In this document: positions 61,951 to 64,000 of the stretch, piece after piece
Position numbering within the stretch: position 1 is the first letter of the stretch
How the letters are laid out: each line of letters opens with the position of its first letter
Source: Acidobacteriota bacterium
GTDB lineage: Bacteria; Acidobacteriota; UBA6911
Length of the DNA: 64,000 nt
Assembly (NCBI GenBank): GCA_016929335.1
Contig: JAFGIY010000118.1
Location: 1 to 64,000, forward strand
Direction of reading: 5' to 3'
Program-made: the position numbers and the translations under genes
Notes under the pieces: model-generated
What the model saw: the letters and a program-made list of their open reading frames with translations, nothing else
Told to the model about the DNA's origin: nothing
The model's database searches: none

Positions 61951-63639
61951 GTGAAAGTTGTCATAGTTGGCGGAGTGGCTGCCGGCCCAAAAGCAGCATC
62001 CAGGATCATTCGCATGATGCCCAATGCGGATATCACCATTGTTGAAAAGGACTTGTTCCTCTCTTACGCCGGATGTGGCCTGCCCTATTATGTATCCGGA
62101 GAAATCAAAGAGCAGAGAGAACTGATGGAAACTTCGGCAGGAGTTGTAAGAGATGCCACGTTCTTCCTGCATGTAAAAAATCTGAAGGTTAAAAATCATA
62201 CGGAAGCTTTGGAGATTGACCGCAAGAACAAGCGAGTGCACGTTAAATCGGTGGCAACTGGAGATAAAGCCTGGCTGCATTATGACAAACTGGTGCTGGC
62301 TACCGGCGCTTCTCCCGTAATACCGCCGATTCCCGGAGTGGATAAAAAGAATGTATTTACACTTCATGGGGTCCATGACGCTGAAGGGATCAAGAAAGTG
62401 CTGGCGCAACATAAAGCCAAGGACGTCGTCATTATTGGCGGGGGCCTCATCGGAGTCGAAGCCACCGAAGCATTGGCCACACATGGTTGCAGAGTGACTA
62501 TTGTGGAGATGCTGCCGCAGATACTCAATATGCTCGATTGGGAGATAGCGCGTCTGGTTGAAAATTATGTGGAGACGAATGGCGTTCGGGTGATGACGGG
62601 CACCAAAGCAATTGCCCTGGAAAATCGGGGAGAAACAGATGACATTGTGACCCACGTGCGGACCGACAAGGGAGATTTGCCTGCAGATATTGTCATTCTG
62701 GCAATCGGAGTACGTCCAAATGTCTCATTGGCGCAAAAAGCAGGTCTGACAATAGGAGAAAAAACCGGCGCCATTCAGGTGGACGATCACATGCGCACCT
62801 CGGATCCGGACATCTACGCCGCAGGAGATTGCGTGGAATGCATCGATCGTCTGACAGGGCAACCCTGCTATGTCCCTCTCGGCTCCACAGCCAACAAACA
62901 GGGCCGCGTGGCTGCCGTAAATATCTGCGGAGGCAATGAGGTTTTCCCCGGAGTTCTGGGGAGCTCCATCTGCAAGGTTTTTGATTATTGTGCAGCCCGA
63001 ACGGGGCTTACCGAACGTGCCGCAAAAGACCTCGGATATGAATTGATTACGGCCATGGTCCCCGGCGTAGATAGAGCCCATTACATGCCGAAATCCAAGA
63101 TTCTGCTGATGAAAATCGTTGCGGATAAGAACACCGGCAGGTTATTGGGAGTTCAGGTCACAGGACCGGGAGAAGGGGCCAAAAGAGTTGATGTCGCGGC
63201 CACCGCTATTACAGCAGGCATGACTTTGGATCAGCTGGCGCACCTCGATCTTTCTTACGCTCCGCCATACGCCTCGGCCATGGATAATTTGATCACGGCC
63301 GCGAATGTAGCCCGCAACAAACGTGACGGATTTATGATAGGCATTCCTGCAGAAGCCGTGCAGCGCAAGATTCAAAATGGAGAGGATTTCGTATTTCTCG
63401 ATGTCCGCACCCCTAATGAGTATGAACAAGTGCATCTGCCCAAATCGACATTGATTCCACTGGGCGCTCTTCGCAGGCGTCTATCCGAAATTCCCAGAGA
63501 CAAAGAAGTCATCACATACTGCGCCATTTCGCTGCGAGGGTACGAAGCTTCTTTGATTTTGAGAGCTGCGGGATTTACCGACGTGAAGGTGCTGGATGGC
63601 GGTATAGCCATGTGGCCTTTTGACAGGGAGATTCCTTAG
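61951..63639 (+). CDS. CoA-disulfide-reductase-like FAD/NAD oxidoreductase fused to rhodanese
   Basis: A 562-residue fusion. The N-terminal flavoprotein (1-450) has the FAD motif VVIVGGVAAGPKAASRII, the redox Cys42 in SYAGCGLPYYVSGE, the NAD motif VVIIGGGLIGVEATEAL and IYAAGDCVE. A rhodanese domain (about 460-562) has FVFLDVRTPNEYEQVHLPKS and the active Cys in ITYCAISLRGYEA. This pairing is known in CoA-disulfide reductases and NADH-dependent persulfide reductases, where it reduces disulfide, persulfide or polysulfide. GTG start with AAGGAG upstream. It lies after the sigma-54 unit but has its own promoter region. Confidence 0.92.
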   Translation: MKVVIVGGVAAGPKAASRIIRMMPNADITIVEKDLFLSYAGCGLPYYVSGEIKEQRELMETSAGVVRDATFFLHVKNLKVKNHTEALEIDRKNKRVHVKSVATGDKAWLHYDKLVLATGASPVIPPIPGVDKKNVFTLHGVHDAEGIKKVLAQHKAKDVVIIGGGLIGVEATEALATHGCRVTIVEMLPQILNMLDWEIARLVENYVETNGVRVMTGTKAIALENRGETDDIVTHVRTDKGDLPADIVILAIGVRPNVSLAQKAGLTIGEKTGAIQVDDHMRTSDPDIYAAGDCVECIDRLTGQPCYVPLGSTANKQGRVAAVNICGGNEVFPGVLGSSICKVFDYCAARTGLTERAAKDLGYELITAMVPGVDRAHYMPKSKILLMKIVADKNTGRLLGVQVTGPGEGAKRVDVAATAITAGMTLDQLAHLDLSYAPPYASAMDNLITAANVARNKRDGFMIGIPAEAVQRKIQNGEDFVFLDVRTPNEYEQVHLPKSTLIPLGALRRRLSEIPRDKEVITYCAISLRGYEASLILRAAGFTDVKVLDGGIAMWPFDREIP

Positions 63640-63723
63640 CCCGCCAAGGTTTTAAAGAAACGCGGGAAGCAACCCGGCATAGCCGGAGGTTTGCTCGAAA
63701 GAGAATCCTTCAGGAAGCCGGTT

Positions 63724-64000
63724 TCAAGGATTCAGCAATTCCTTGACGGATATCAGGATTTCAACATCCCCTTTTTCTCGAAGCTGGTTTACCAGCTTAT
63801 TCAGCTCTTCCTGGTATTTTCGATCTGTCAAATGCGCCAGAAGCTGCGGCCTGATTTCTTCAAGAGTAAATAATCCTTCTTTTTTCTTATCAGTTACCTT
63901 GATGATGTGATAGCCATTCTGGGTTTTGACGAGCGTGACGCCTCCTGTTGGAAGTGAAAATGCCGCTTCCGCATACTCGGGGGCTAAACCCTCTCTGGAG
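63724..64000 (-). CDS. Parvulin-type peptidyl-prolyl isomerase (C-terminal part, cut by the window edge)
   Basis: Only the last 91 codons are inside the window. They read GLAPEYAEAAFSLPTGGVTL, VKTQNGYHIIKVTDKKK and then a helical tail (TLEEIRPQLLAHLTDRKYQE), ending LLNP. The pattern FSLPTGGV...VKTQNGYHIIKV is the end of the rotamase (parvulin) domain of SurA/PrsA-like folding helpers. It is open at the right edge, so the signal peptide and N-terminal domain lie outside. Stop is TGA at 63724-63726. Confidence 0.85.
   Translation of the reverse strand, partial: SREGLAPEYAEAAFSLPTGGVTLVKTQNGYHIIKVTDKKKEGLFTLEEIRPQLLAHLTDRKYQEELNKLVNQLREKGDVEILISVKELLNP

Noticed and set aside
61804..62655. 283-residue open frame on the minus strand
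   Set aside because: It is antisense to the FAD/NAD reductase, with no family signal of its own.

Overview
The window looks like a piece of chromosome from an Acidobacteriota member with a partly anaerobic, heme- and Fe-S-rich metabolism. The phylum call rests on families that are expanded mainly there: two TIGR03435-type (DUF3738) domains, two VWFA-related proteins of the TIGR03436 type, and an Oar-like TonB-dependent receptor with an N-terminal carboxypeptidase-regulatory domain. The anaerobic tint comes from two desulforedoxin-like mini-proteins, two multiheme c-type cytochromes, DUF169 and DUF1847 proteins, a flavodoxin, and a sigma-54 locus resembling the ORP (orange protein) clusters of anaerobes. 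No rRNA, tRNA, CRISPR array, intact insertion sequence or phage was seen.

Layout. 1-9 kb: a palindromic repeat, a decapitated BlaI-like repressor, an M56 metalloprotease fused to a TIGR03435 domain, a free TIGR03435 protein, a large TonB-type receptor and a VWA protein, all on the + strand. 9.4-14.2 kb: a decay zone with remnants of a DinB-family gene, a PPC-domain gene and a PHB-depolymerase-like esterase, between an intact PPC-domain secreted protein, a DUF8021-like protein and a flavodoxin. 14.3-18.1 kb: a membrane diguanylate cyclase, trpS and an arylamine N-acetyltransferase. 18.3-24.4 kb: a DUF169 protein, then a seven-gene minus-strand acyl-CoA operon (two enoyl-CoA hydratases, two CoA-transferase subunits, two desulforedoxin-like proteins, a nitronate-monooxygenase-like flavoprotein). 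A divergent Crp/Fnr regulator shares a perfect FNR-like palindrome with this operon. 24.4-36.6 kb: HD-GYP and CheY signalling proteins, an SDR, a tandem fused CaiB/BaiF CoA-transferase, an amidohydrolase, a radical SAM/FkbM pair, a cytidylate-kinase-like protein and an S1/P1 nuclease. 36.7-49.7 kb: a DUF2007-like protein, a second FkbM methyltransferase, an MBL hydrolase, a hexaheme cytochrome, a ferredoxin-type aldo/keto reductase, several small secreted proteins, a second VWA protein, an AraC-type DNA-binding stub, a MATE exporter and an NmrA-like protein. 49.8-55.2 kb: a DUF169/DUF1847 convergent pair, a 183-bp MITE-like element, an AbrB-like protein, and a 13-heme cytochrome with a cytochrome b domain. 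55.5-63.6 kb: the sigma-54 locus, then a CoA-disulfide-reductase/rhodanese fusion, with the end of a parvulin-type isomerase at the right edge.

The most interesting unit is 55.5-61.7 kb. A PAS/AAA+ sigma-54 activator (with a co-oriented MBL hydrolase) is divergent from an Mrp/NBP35 ATPase, a NifX-like protein, an FmdB-type zinc ribbon and a radical SAM enzyme, the last three joined by ATGA stop/start overlaps. I see three close sigma-54 promoter matches (before the deformylase, the Mrp ATPase and the NifX-like gene) and an inverted repeat about 120 bp upstream of the Mrp promoter that fits an activator site. This looks like an ORP-type system extended with new partners. A second theme is three separate examples of gene decay, and palindromic elements of at least three families between genes.
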